Shown: in pieces, positions 33,855-41,539 of the stretch
Layout: each line of letters opens with the position of its first letter
How positions within the stretch are numbered: the stretch's first letter is position 1
DNA from: Candidatus Anaeroferrophillus wilburensis
GTDB lineage: Bacteria > Desulfobacterota > Anaeroferrophillalia > Anaeroferrophillales > Anaeroferrophillaceae
Direction of reading: 5' to 3'
Assembly (NCBI GenBank): GCA_016934315.1
Contig: JAFGSY010000014.1
Location: forward strand, 1 to 64,000
Length of the DNA: 64,000 bases
Notes under the pieces: generated by a model
The model's database searches: none
Seen by the model: the letters and a program-made list of their open reading frames with translations, nothing else
Told to the model about the DNA's origin: nothing
Program-made: the position numbers and the translations under genes

Positions 33855-34976
33855 ATGCTAAGCAGAAAGCAGATACGCTGTCCCTTTCAAGACCTGCTCT
33901 GTCTGGGCGGGCTGCTATGCATCATGGTCTGGAGCCTGTGCCAGGACAACCGCCTGTGGGCGGCGGTTGCCGGTCCATGCTCCGACTGCCATACAATGCA
34001 CTACAGCCAGGGAGGCGACCTCCTGGCCGCCTGGGGAAGCTCCGGTCCCTACGCCGGCCTGCTCGCCAATGACTGCGTCGGCTGCCACACCGGCACGAAC
34101 AGTAGCGGCGGCAACACCCCATGCGTCACCGCCGCCACGGCGCCGGACTACGGCACCACCGGCACCGAGGGCACCACTTTGGCCGGCGGCAGTTTCTACT
34201 GGGTAACCGGCGATGATACCTGCGGCCATAACGTCAGCGGCATCGCCGGCATCGGCTTCGACCAACTGCCGCCTGGGTTTACCAACGGCCGGGCCGCCGG
34301 TGACAGCACCACCCCAGGAGGAGGCGCCTGGCTTGGTAGCCAGCAGGTCACCTGCGCCGGCACCTATGGCTGCCACGGCAGCCATAACCAGGATAATCAG
34401 ACTGCGGCCATCCGCGGCGGTCACCACAGCACCAAGTCGGGAGCCATTACTCCTGACAATGATGCCACCGATTACCGGATGCTGGTGGGAATCGCCGGCT
34501 ATGAGGATCCCGACTGGGAATTTCTCCCGGATACCAGCAGTCATAACCAGTACAAAGGGGTTCATGATCCCAACAACAGCACCGCCCCCGACACCTCAAC
34601 CATCAGCTATTTCTGTAGTGAATGCCACGGCAGTTTTCATGACGACATCAGCACCGGCATTACCTCTCCCTGGCTGCGGCACCCCACCAACTACGATATG
34701 GGGATTGCCGGTGCCGCCGGTGGGGAATATCGCTATTTTAACAGCGGAACCGGCTCGGCGGTCAGCGCCTACAGCGTCATCGCTCCAGTGGCCAGCAGCG
34801 TCACGACAACACCTTTATCTGTGGTCAGTGCCCATGAGGCAAACAACACAGCCATCGTCACCTGCATTTCCTGCCACCGGGCCCATGGCTCCCAATTTTA
34901 TAAAAGCATGCGCTGGGATTATGCCGGTTCACCGACCGGCGGTTTCTGCTCCCTGTGTCACACATCGAAGGATTAG
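33855..34976 (+). CDS. OmcS-like hexaheme cytochrome, candidate nanowire subunit (copy 1)
   Basis: A 373-residue exported protein with five CxxCH motifs plus one CX5CH (CAGTYGCH) in third position. The order and surroundings follow Geobacter OmcS: C..CHTMH.SQGG at the first heme, CVGCH, the CX5CH, CSECHGSFH followed by LRHP, CISCHRAHGS and a C-terminal CSLCHTSKD. OmcS polymerises into extracellular filaments with a continuous heme chain. The relationship is drawn from remembered sequence and needs alignment. The start at 33855 is preferred; a TTG 18 bases upstream is in frame. The gene follows the propeller gene by seven bases and is followed after one base by another propeller lipoprotein. 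Confidence 0.78.
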   Translation: MLSRKQIRCPFQDLLCLGGLLCIMVWSLCQDNRLWAAVAGPCSDCHTMHYSQGGDLLAAWGSSGPYAGLLANDCVGCHTGTNSSGGNTPCVTAATAPDYGTTGTEGTTLAGGSFYWVTGDDTCGHNVSGIAGIGFDQLPPGFTNGRAAGDSTTPGGGAWLGSQQVTCAGTYGCHGSHNQDNQTAAIRGGHHSTKSGAITPDNDATDYRMLVGIAGYEDPDWEFLPDTSSHNQYKGVHDPNNSTAPDTSTISYFCSECHGSFHDDISTGITSPWLRHPTNYDMGIAGAAGGEYRYFNSGTGSAVSAYSVIAPVASSVTTTPLSVVSAHEANNTAIVTCISCHRAHGSQFYKSMRWDYAGSPTGGFCSLCHTSKD

Positions 34977-34977
34977 G

Positions 34978-36423
34978 ATGACCAATCACCCCGCATATCC
35001 GCAGTACCAGCGCAGTACGCCGGAAAGGCTCCTGATCCTGCTGATCCTCTTGATCCTCTGTTGCGGCTGCAACGGCTACCGGCCGCCGGTGCCGGCAGCA
35101 GACGAAGGGTTTACCGTCGCTCCCGACCAGATGCTCATCTCCCTCTACCTGGCCGCCGTGGGCAAGCCGGCTGCCAGGATAGCCGGAGAGCTTGCGGCCA
35201 TTGAGATCAGTGACGGTCGCCTCTGGCTGCCTCTGACCATGGAACCGGCAACCATCGACAACACCATGGGCCAGGGGCAGCAGCTGCTCGCCCTGGCCGA
35301 CCTGCCGCCGGCAGACTACACCCACCTGCGGTTAACTTTCAGCACAATTACCGTCAACGGCCAACCGTGGTTCGCGGAGACCATGCCAAGGGAACTGGAA
35401 CTACCCCTGGCCGGTTCCCTCCACTGGTCAGCCGGCAGTCATTGCTGCCTGTTCCTCGACTGGCACCAGATTTCCCTGACACCCCCTGACCCTTTCTGGC
35501 ATTCCTTTGCCGGCCGCTGGCAGGCTCTGCCCCTCAGCACCGATCTGGTGACGGTCATCTGTGACCGGCTGAATACCGTTTACCAGATCAGTCCGGACCG
35601 CAACCAGGTGGTCGGGACATTGCGGCTGCCAGGGGAACTCGGTGAATCGGCTTACAATGACCGGCGACAGCGCTGCTATATTCTTGGCATCGACAACCGG
35701 CGGCTCTACGTTATTGACGCCTCCACCAGCCGGCTGGTGGATGGTCTGCCCCTGCCGGCCGCCGTTGCCCCCCGGTTTCTGGTACTCTCGCCCGACGGCC
35801 GTTTTGCCTATGTCAGCGACCCACCGGCCAACCGGATCACCAAACTCAATCTCGAAAGCGGCTTTGTCGAAACCCAGAACGCCAGCATCCTGGGCCCAAG
35901 CCGCCTGCTCTATCGGTCAGGAGCTGACCGCCACGATCTAGTGGTGGCCGTTCCTGACGAACAGGCCGTCTATCTTTTGGATCCTGAAACCCTGGGAATC
36001 AGGCGGATTCTGGCCCTGAACCGCACCCCACGGCAGCTGCTTACCGTTGAGGACCGGCTCTATGTCACCGATGACACCAGCAGCACTGTCGGCGTCTACC
36101 AGTGGCCCGCCGGCACCCTGATTACCCAGATTCAGGTAGGACGGTCGCCTGGAGAGATGGCCGCCAACGCCGGCAGGCTCTATGTCTGCAACGTCGGTGA
36201 CGCCTCAATCTCCCTGATTCTGCCACGGCAAAACAGCGATTTTCGGCGCCTGCCGGCGGGTGCCACCCCGGTCGATTTGGCCATTTCACCTAACTGGCAG
36301 AAGCTCTATATCGCCAACCGTGACCAGAAAAAACTGACCATCAGGGATCTGCACACCGGCACCCTGCTGGCTACGGTACCTCTGGGGGATAAACCCCGGG
36401 AAATAACCTTATGGGAACCATGA
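34978..36423 (+). CDS. YVTN-type beta-propeller lipoprotein
   Basis: A 481-residue protein beginning one base after the OmcS-like stop, with AGGATTAGG before ATG. A signal sequence ends at a lipobox-like CCGC (about residue 28-31). Residues 45-190 form a beta-sandwich-like domain (DUF4382-like in appearance: LADLPPADYTHLRLTF), and the rest is a seven-blade-like propeller with PRFLVLSPDGRFAYVSDPPAN and AISPNWQKLYIANRDQKK blades. The same frame runs open far upstream inside the cytochrome gene, but that part lacks family character and is an overlap artefact. Probably an outer-surface adhesion or scaffold protein for the neighbouring filament cytochrome. Confidence 0.75.
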   Translation: MTNHPAYPQYQRSTPERLLILLILLILCCGCNGYRPPVPAADEGFTVAPDQMLISLYLAAVGKPAARIAGELAAIEISDGRLWLPLTMEPATIDNTMGQGQQLLALADLPPADYTHLRLTFSTITVNGQPWFAETMPRELELPLAGSLHWSAGSHCCLFLDWHQISLTPPDPFWHSFAGRWQALPLSTDLVTVICDRLNTVYQISPDRNQVVGTLRLPGELGESAYNDRRQRCYILGIDNRRLYVIDASTSRLVDGLPLPAAVAPRFLVLSPDGRFAYVSDPPANRITKLNLESGFVETQNASILGPSRLLYRSGADRHDLVVAVPDEQAVYLLDPETLGIRRILALNRTPRQLLTVEDRLYVTDDTSSTVGVYQWPAGTLITQIQVGRSPGEMAANAGRLYVCNVGDASISLILPRQNSDFRRLPAGATPVDLAISPNWQKLYIANRDQKKLTIRDLHTGTLLATVPLGDKPREITLWEP

Positions 36424-36503
36424 TCTGACTTGGATAACCTTACAAACCAGAAAGGAGGGAGGTGGGGCATATAACACATAACAACCTGAAACAATGCCGC
36501 TTT

Positions 36504-36531
36504 TGGTAATCTTCGGGCACATTGGTTACCA
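36504..36531 (+). promoter_or_regulatory. Inverted repeat, possible activator (enhancer) site
   Basis: TGGTAA at 36504-36509 and TTACCA at 36526-36531 are perfect complements separated by 16 bases, about 75-100 bases upstream of the -24 element. This is where sigma-54 activators normally bind. The same site was not found before the other promoters. Confidence 0.4.
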
Positions 36532-36602
36532 GAACAACGGCAACAATGCAAGCTAACCAGTTTATTTTATGGGAGTTTCACATAGAGAACTGATTAATTA
36601 TC

Positions 36603-36619
36603 TTGGCATATTTCTTGCG
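36603..36619 (+). promoter_or_regulatory. Sigma-54 promoter before second OmcS-like gene
   Basis: TTGGCATATTTCTTGCG matches the -24/-12 consensus: GG at 36605-36606, GC at 36617-36618, ten bases between. The predicted start is near 36630, 78 bases before the ATG. Confidence 0.72.
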
Positions 36620-36707
36620 TAACCAAGCATTGTATGCACTATCAGAAAACAATGCTGACAATAAACCTGGAAGCCAGGGAAAACCATATTCTACGTAGGA
36701 GAGAACA

Positions 36708-37787
36708 ATGACTAAAAAACTCGTAGCAACCACCGTGATCTTTTTAATGGCACTGGTGATCGGCCCCTCAAGTGCCTGGTCGGTAGGCGGACAGTGTGCC
36801 GATTGCCATACCATGCACGACAGCCAGGGGGGAGCTGCTGTAGCTGTTGGTGGTCCCCATGACAGGCTGATAAGCGCCACCTACAGCAGCACTAATCCGT
36901 GCCTCGGATGCCATGGTGGCGATGATTACCAAAGTGGCGATGCAACGCCTTATGTTTTAGGAACCAACCTTCTTGAGTCAGACGACCTGGCAGGAGGAAA
37001 TTTTGCCTATCACGCAACTGGTGATGCCTACGTCCACAATGTTCTGGGCTCGTCTGTCGACGATGATGCCACTCTTGCAGCCGTTCCGCCGGGCTATGAC
37101 AGCCTCAACTACCCTGATCCGGATGCATTTGTCAGATATACGGGCGGCACAACTACTCGGCTGCAGTGCGCCGGCACCTACGGCTGCCATGGCAATGCCA
37201 CTAACAGTGACCCGTACGATGCCATTTCCGGCGCCCACCATGGCAATGCCAGTGGCACCCTGACCACCGCAGACACGGTCGGCAACAGCTACCGTTTCCT
37301 TTATGGTGTAATGGGCATTGAGGACAGTGACTGGGAAAATACGGCCGACGACGCTGATCACAACCAGTATCATGGTATTCACCGCACCGATGATGTCTCG
37401 CCCGATTCAGCAACAATCAGCTACTTATGCTGCCAATGCCACGGGGACTTCCATGAAGCAGGGGCATCCGGCGGTTCACCCTGGACCCGCCACCCCACTG
37501 ATTTTGACTTGAGTGAGGCCACCGGAACGGAATATGCCAGCTATAATGCTGACAACTCATACAGTATCATTGCCCCGGTTGCCAGTGACGTAACAACCGA
37601 TGGCGAAGTTGAAGCAGTTGTTCTTGATGAATCGGGAGAATATGATGCCATCGTCACCTGCCTCTCCTGCCATCGCGCCCACGGTTCAGCCTATCCTGAT
37701 CTGCTGCGCTGGGATTATTCTGCCATTGATGCAGGAGGAGGAGATGGTAATGTAGGCTGCTTCATCTGCCATACGACCAAAGACTAA
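36708..37787 (+). CDS. OmcS-like hexaheme cytochrome, candidate nanowire subunit (copy 2)
   Basis: A 359-residue protein with a cleavable signal peptide (ending SAWS, about residue 24), five CxxCH motifs and the same CX5CH (QCAGTYGCHG) as its paralog at 33855. The first heme segment CADCHTMHDSQGG, the CLSCHRAHGS segment and the C-terminal CFICHTTKD match the OmcS order. It is rich in Gly, Ser, Thr, Asp and Tyr with few lysines and arginines, typical of secreted filament cytochromes. It is monocistronic: its own sigma-54 promoter, a GGAGAGAAC ribosome-binding site and a strong terminator downstream. Its composition and regulation suggest high, condition-dependent expression. Confidence 0.82.
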   Translation: MTKKLVATTVIFLMALVIGPSSAWSVGGQCADCHTMHDSQGGAAVAVGGPHDRLISATYSSTNPCLGCHGGDDYQSGDATPYVLGTNLLESDDLAGGNFAYHATGDAYVHNVLGSSVDDDATLAAVPPGYDSLNYPDPDAFVRYTGGTTTRLQCAGTYGCHGNATNSDPYDAISGAHHGNASGTLTTADTVGNSYRFLYGVMGIEDSDWENTADDADHNQYHGIHRTDDVSPDSATISYLCCQCHGDFHEAGASGGSPWTRHPTDFDLSEATGTEYASYNADNSYSIIAPVASDVTTDGEVEAVVLDESGEYDAIVTCLSCHRAHGSAYPDLLRWDYSAIDAGGGDGNVGCFICHTTKD

Positions 37788-37822
37788 CGTTTGCAATAGC
37801 CCACTAACTATTCTTTCCACGA

Positions 37823-37858
37823 CCAAGGGGGCCGGCAGATGCCGGCCCCCTTGGTTAT
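37823..37858. terminator. Strong bidirectional terminator
   Basis: A 14-bp perfect stem (CCAAGGGGGCCGGC) with a four-base loop, between the convergent OmcS-like and response-regulator genes. A short T-rich tail (TTATCCTTTT) follows on the plus strand. Confidence 0.8.
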
Positions 37859-37876
37859 CCTTTTCGCGCTGTGTTC

Positions 37877-39310
37877 CTACAGCAAATCAAATTTTTTCAT
37901 CCGGTAGCGGAGGGTATCCCTGGTAACCTTGAGGAAGCGGGCCGCCTTGGTTTGATTGCCGGCGTGTTTTTTCAGGGCCAGATCAATGATTCTCTTTTCA
38001 ATCTCCTCCAACGAAACGCCATTGGCAGGCAGAGAAATCTGCAGCGCATCGTCACCCTCGGACTGTGGGGGCACATTGGGTGCAAGCGTCGGCCTCTGCG
38101 GGTAGTCCGGCACCGGTGCCGGCTGGGGCGTTCGCGGCTGGGGAATATAGAGATGCTCCGGCCGGAGGATTTTTTCATCTTCAATGATAATCGCCCGCTC
38201 GATGGTGTTGCGCAGCTCCCGGACGTTGCCCGGCCATTCGTAGTTCATCAGCATCTCCGTCGCCCGGGGATCGACAGATTCAATACTCCGGCCGTACGCC
38301 TGGTTGAATATCCCCATGAAATGCTTAATCAGGTGGGGGATATCGGATTTCCGCTGGCGCAAGGGGTGCAGATTGATGGACATCACATTGAGACGGTAAA
38401 ACAGATCAGCCCTGAACCTGCCATCAGCGGCCATGGCCTCCAGATCCTGGTTGGTGGCCGCAATAATCCGGGCGTCAACCTCGATATCCCGCCCGCCCCC
38501 CAGGCGCCGGTACCGCTTGTTTTCAATAACTTTCAGAATCTTTGCCTGCATGGGCAACGGCATATCGCCAATTTCATCAAGGAAGACCGTCCCCCCCTCA
38601 GCCATTTCAAAAACCCCCTTCTGACGTTTACCCGCATCGGTATAAGCCCCCTTTTCATGGCCAAACAGTTCATTCTCCAGCAAAGAATCAGGAATGGCAG
38701 CACAGTTTACCTCGACGAAAGGCATCTCCGAGCGGCCGCTATGGGCATGAATGGCTTTGGCCACCAGCTCCTTGCCGGTGCCGCTCTCCCCCATGATCAA
38801 AACGGTCATATCATTGGTTTGGGCGCAGCGATTAATGATTTTGAAGGTTTCAATCATCACCGGGCTGTTGCCGATCAGCGCCTCCTGGTCGGTCATCTTA
38901 TCGATGGAACGGCGAAAATAGTTCACCTCGTCCTGCAGCAGTTTTTTCTCAAACGCCTGCCGGACAACATGCCGCACCGCTTCCAGGTTGAACGGCTTGC
39001 CAATGTAGTCCTCCGCCCCGTACTGGAATGCCTGAACAGCTGAATTAACATGGGCATAGGCGGTAATCATGATAACAATCAGATCCTCATCCTCTTCCTT
39101 GAACTGCTTGAGCAGGTCCATGCCGCTCATATCGGGAAGCTTGATATCCAGGAGGATCATGTGAGGATTGAATTCATCTTTCTTTACCAAGGCCTCCTTG
39201 CCGGTTGCCGCCGTCTCAACGATATAGCCGGCCTTCAGCAGAGGCTGCGACAACGACCAGCGGATCAGATGTTCATCATCAACAATGAGAATTCTTCTCT
39301 TTTTCGGCAT
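37877..39310 (-). CDS. Sigma-54-dependent response regulator (NtrC family)
   Basis: A 477-residue activator with three domains: a receiver (RILIVDDEH at the N-terminus, LLDIKLPDMSG with the phospho-aspartate at about 54), an AAA+ domain (GESGTGKE Walker A, GTVFLDEIGDM Walker B) and a C-terminal Fis-type helix-turn-helix (NQTKAARFLKVTRDTLRYRM). The sigma-54 contact loop reads GAYTDA instead of GAFTGA, a variant common in related bacteria. The ATG at 39310 follows AGAAGGAT; a longer in-frame extension lacks family similarity. Two histidine kinase genes lie divergently beside it, and sigma-54 promoters occur in the adjoining cytochrome island, so it is the natural candidate regulator of that island. 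Confidence 0.9.
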   Translation of the reverse strand: MPKKRRILIVDDEHLIRWSLSQPLLKAGYIVETAATGKEALVKKDEFNPHMILLDIKLPDMSGMDLLKQFKEEDEDLIVIMITAYAHVNSAVQAFQYGAEDYIGKPFNLEAVRHVVRQAFEKKLLQDEVNYFRRSIDKMTDQEALIGNSPVMIETFKIINRCAQTNDMTVLIMGESGTGKELVAKAIHAHSGRSEMPFVEVNCAAIPDSLLENELFGHEKGAYTDAGKRQKGVFEMAEGGTVFLDEIGDMPLPMQAKILKVIENKRYRRLGGGRDIEVDARIIAATNQDLEAMAADGRFRADLFYRLNVMSINLHPLRQRKSDIPHLIKHFMGIFNQAYGRSIESVDPRATEMLMNYEWPGNVRELRNTIERAIIIEDEKILRPEHLYIPQPRTPQPAPVPDYPQRPTLAPNVPPQSEGDDALQISLPANGVSLEEIEKRIIDLALKKHAGNQTKAARFLKVTRDTLRYRMKKFDLL

Positions 39311-39606
39311 ATCCTTCTCCCGTCTTAGGGCAATCGGCATTAAACCCATCATCCTGGTGCGCCATATCCTCCCGGCTGACGTACCCAGGTGGTCCTTATG
39401 CAAAAAGCATGCAACCCATGGCAGATCATGGAGAAAATCCACAACAACCTGAACGTCTCGACCTACCGGCACTAACCTTTCTGGCAGCCCTAGCCTCATT
39501 GAGTTATATCACACTTTTATAGCGGGAAAACCCCCTTTTGGTGTATTGCCCCAATCTGGCAGGCAGCTAAACCACCTTTTTATGGCATCATGGAGCCTTT
39601 TCCACC

Positions 39607-39622
39607 CGGCATGAAGTTTGCT
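39607..39622 (+). promoter_or_regulatory. Candidate sigma-54 promoter before histidine kinase
   Basis: CGGCATGAAGTTTGCT has GG at 39608-39609 and GC at 39620-39621 with ten bases between, and a good TTTGCT -12 element. It lies about 75 bases before the kinase ATG, in the divergent region between kinase and response regulator. Confidence 0.55.
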
Positions 39623-39684
39623 GTTATCTCAAGGCGCCAGAAACTGCCGCTAAACAAAAAGACAGAAAAATCTCAGGACTGCCA

Positions 39685-41436
39685 ATGTTAGGACTTTACG
39701 GAAACAGCAACCCCATGCCGGCAAAACCTCCCCTTCAGACCCTGGATGAGCTGTCCGCACTCTATAACCATGCCACCCGGATGCCGCTGGCCGGCAGCGA
39801 AGATGCGGTCATCTACCACCTCTACGAGAGGCTGACGGAACTGGTGGGAGATGAACACTTCTCCATCTTTTCCCTGTGTGACCAGGAAGTAAAAGTTTTC
39901 CATAAATTTATGGACAGCTCCCATGAGGGGCCCTTCAACTATAACCAGCCTTTTATCGGCAAACCGGATGGCCTGCTGAAAAAAGTCTTTGATACTGCCA
40001 GACCGCACTGGTTTATCAGAAAGCGGCTCGCCGCCGGTGAAAACGCAGCCAACCGCGAAACATTCAGTGACGACCCGCTACTCGACCGATTTTTCGGCCT
40101 CGAGCCGGATTCACTGTTGATTCTGCCCATCTGCAGTGATCCGGGCCGTTGTCTCGGCTTTGTCGTCTTTCCCGGCTACGCTGGCGAAAGCATCCCTCTT
40201 GAAGAGGGCATTCTACTGCAGGCTGCCTGCCATATCCTGTGTGCCGCCAGAACCATCAGCGAGAGACGCCGCGGACAGCAGAAAGCCCTTCGCCTGGCAA
40301 TGCTGGAAAAAAAGTACAATGTTCTGCAGCAGAAGACTGATTTTTTTAAAAGCGTGTTCAATAATTTCCGCAACGGCATGCTGACTGTCGACAACCACCT
40401 GCAGGTTACCAACGCCAACCAGAAAGCCACTTTTCTGCTCGGCTACCCCCTAAAAAAACTCCTCCGGCGCAAACTGCACCAAATTATCAAAACCAGCGAG
40501 GAAGAGGTCAGACAAATTTTTAAACAGGGCGGAAAATGTGTTGATCCGCACACCGGGATGATGACCGAATTTGAGTTCATCACCCAGGATGGCTCCACCT
40601 TCCCGGTCGAGGCATGCTTTTCAGCCATCCTCGATGCCGATGGAGCAATCACCGGCCTGACCTGCTCATTCCGGGACGTAACGGTGAAAAAAACAATGGA
40701 AAAAGGCCTGGCCCGCATCGATCGCCTGGCATCACTCGGGGTTATCGCTTCCGGCATCGCCCATGAAATCAAAAACCCCCTGGCCGCCATGGCTGGCGTC
40801 CTGCAGAATCTTGCCGATAACGTCAACTGGGAAGGCAAGCAGGGGCGGTTGTTTTCCCAGTTATTGTCCCAGATCGGCCGCATCGATACGGTAATCAACA
40901 GTTTGATGCAGTTTGCCGAACCACAGATTGCCGCGCTGGAACATTTGCAGGCCAATGAGATCATTGCTGGAATTTTGCCGCTGGTGGAAAATCAGCTGGC
41001 CAGGGATGACATCGAACTGGTGACTGACTTTGATCCGGCCAACCCCGCCATTACCGGTGATCTCTATCTGCTGCAGCAGGCCCTGATCAACATTATCATG
41101 AATGCCTGCGAAGCAATGGTGGACCAGGATCAACCTCGAAGGCTGATGATTATGACCTGTGGCCACCGTGAACAGTGTCCGTGCTCGCTGGGCGATTTTT
41201 CCATTAGCCCACCGGCCAACACCATCAACATCATCATTGCCGATACTGGATGCGGGCTCAACCCGACGGAAAGTGAGCATATATTTGATCCTTTCTACAC
41301 CACCAAAGCCACGGGAAACGGATTGGGACTGGCCATTGCGCAGCGGATTATTGAGCAGCACCATGGCATAATTCTGGTTAACAACCACCCCGACGGCGGC
41401 ACCATCTTTACTGTTTCCCTGCCCATCAAGGGATAA
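39685..41436 (+). CDS. Soluble GAF/PAS histidine kinase
   Basis: A 583-residue cytoplasmic sensor kinase without membrane segments. Residues about 25-200 look like a GAF-type sensory domain, 215-330 a PAS domain (FNNFRNGMLTVDNHLQVTNAN), then HisKA (ASGIAHEIKNPLAAM, His near 361) and HATPase (LINIIMNACEAM, IIADTGCGLNP, GNGLGLAIAQRI). Between N- and G1-boxes it carries an unusual CGHREQCPC cysteine cluster. The domain set is of the NtrB type that feeds sigma-54 response regulators, and one such regulator is encoded divergently 374 bases away. The signal sensed is unknown. Confidence 0.87.
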   Translation: MLGLYGNSNPMPAKPPLQTLDELSALYNHATRMPLAGSEDAVIYHLYERLTELVGDEHFSIFSLCDQEVKVFHKFMDSSHEGPFNYNQPFIGKPDGLLKKVFDTARPHWFIRKRLAAGENAANRETFSDDPLLDRFFGLEPDSLLILPICSDPGRCLGFVVFPGYAGESIPLEEGILLQAACHILCAARTISERRRGQQKALRLAMLEKKYNVLQQKTDFFKSVFNNFRNGMLTVDNHLQVTNANQKATFLLGYPLKKLLRRKLHQIIKTSEEEVRQIFKQGGKCVDPHTGMMTEFEFITQDGSTFPVEACFSAILDADGAITGLTCSFRDVTVKKTMEKGLARIDRLASLGVIASGIAHEIKNPLAAMAGVLQNLADNVNWEGKQGRLFSQLLSQIGRIDTVINSLMQFAEPQIAALEHLQANEIIAGILPLVENQLARDDIELVTDFDPANPAITGDLYLLQQALINIIMNACEAMVDQDQPRRLMIMTCGHREQCPCSLGDFSISPPANTINIIIADTGCGLNPTESEHIFDPFYTTKATGNGLGLAIAQRIIEQHHGIILVNNHPDGGTIFTVSLPIKG

Positions 41437-41539
41437 AACCGAATATTTCTCTCAGGATTTACGATTCCTGACCGACAATAAGCATATGTAAGGACAGGAA
41501 AAACCGTCCTTGCCCCCTACAAACCAGGATACAAACCAG

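Noticed and set aside
34213-34977. Upstream extension of the propeller lipoprotein frame through the OmcS-like gene
   Set aside because: The extension is in another frame of a clear cytochrome gene, is proline/alanine/threonine-rich without family character, and a good ATG with signal sequence and lipobox begins at 34978.
37871-39043. 390-residue plus-strand frame opposite the sigma-54 response regulator
   Set aside because: The minus-strand gene has full receiver, AAA+ and helix-turn-helix motifs; the opposite frame has none.
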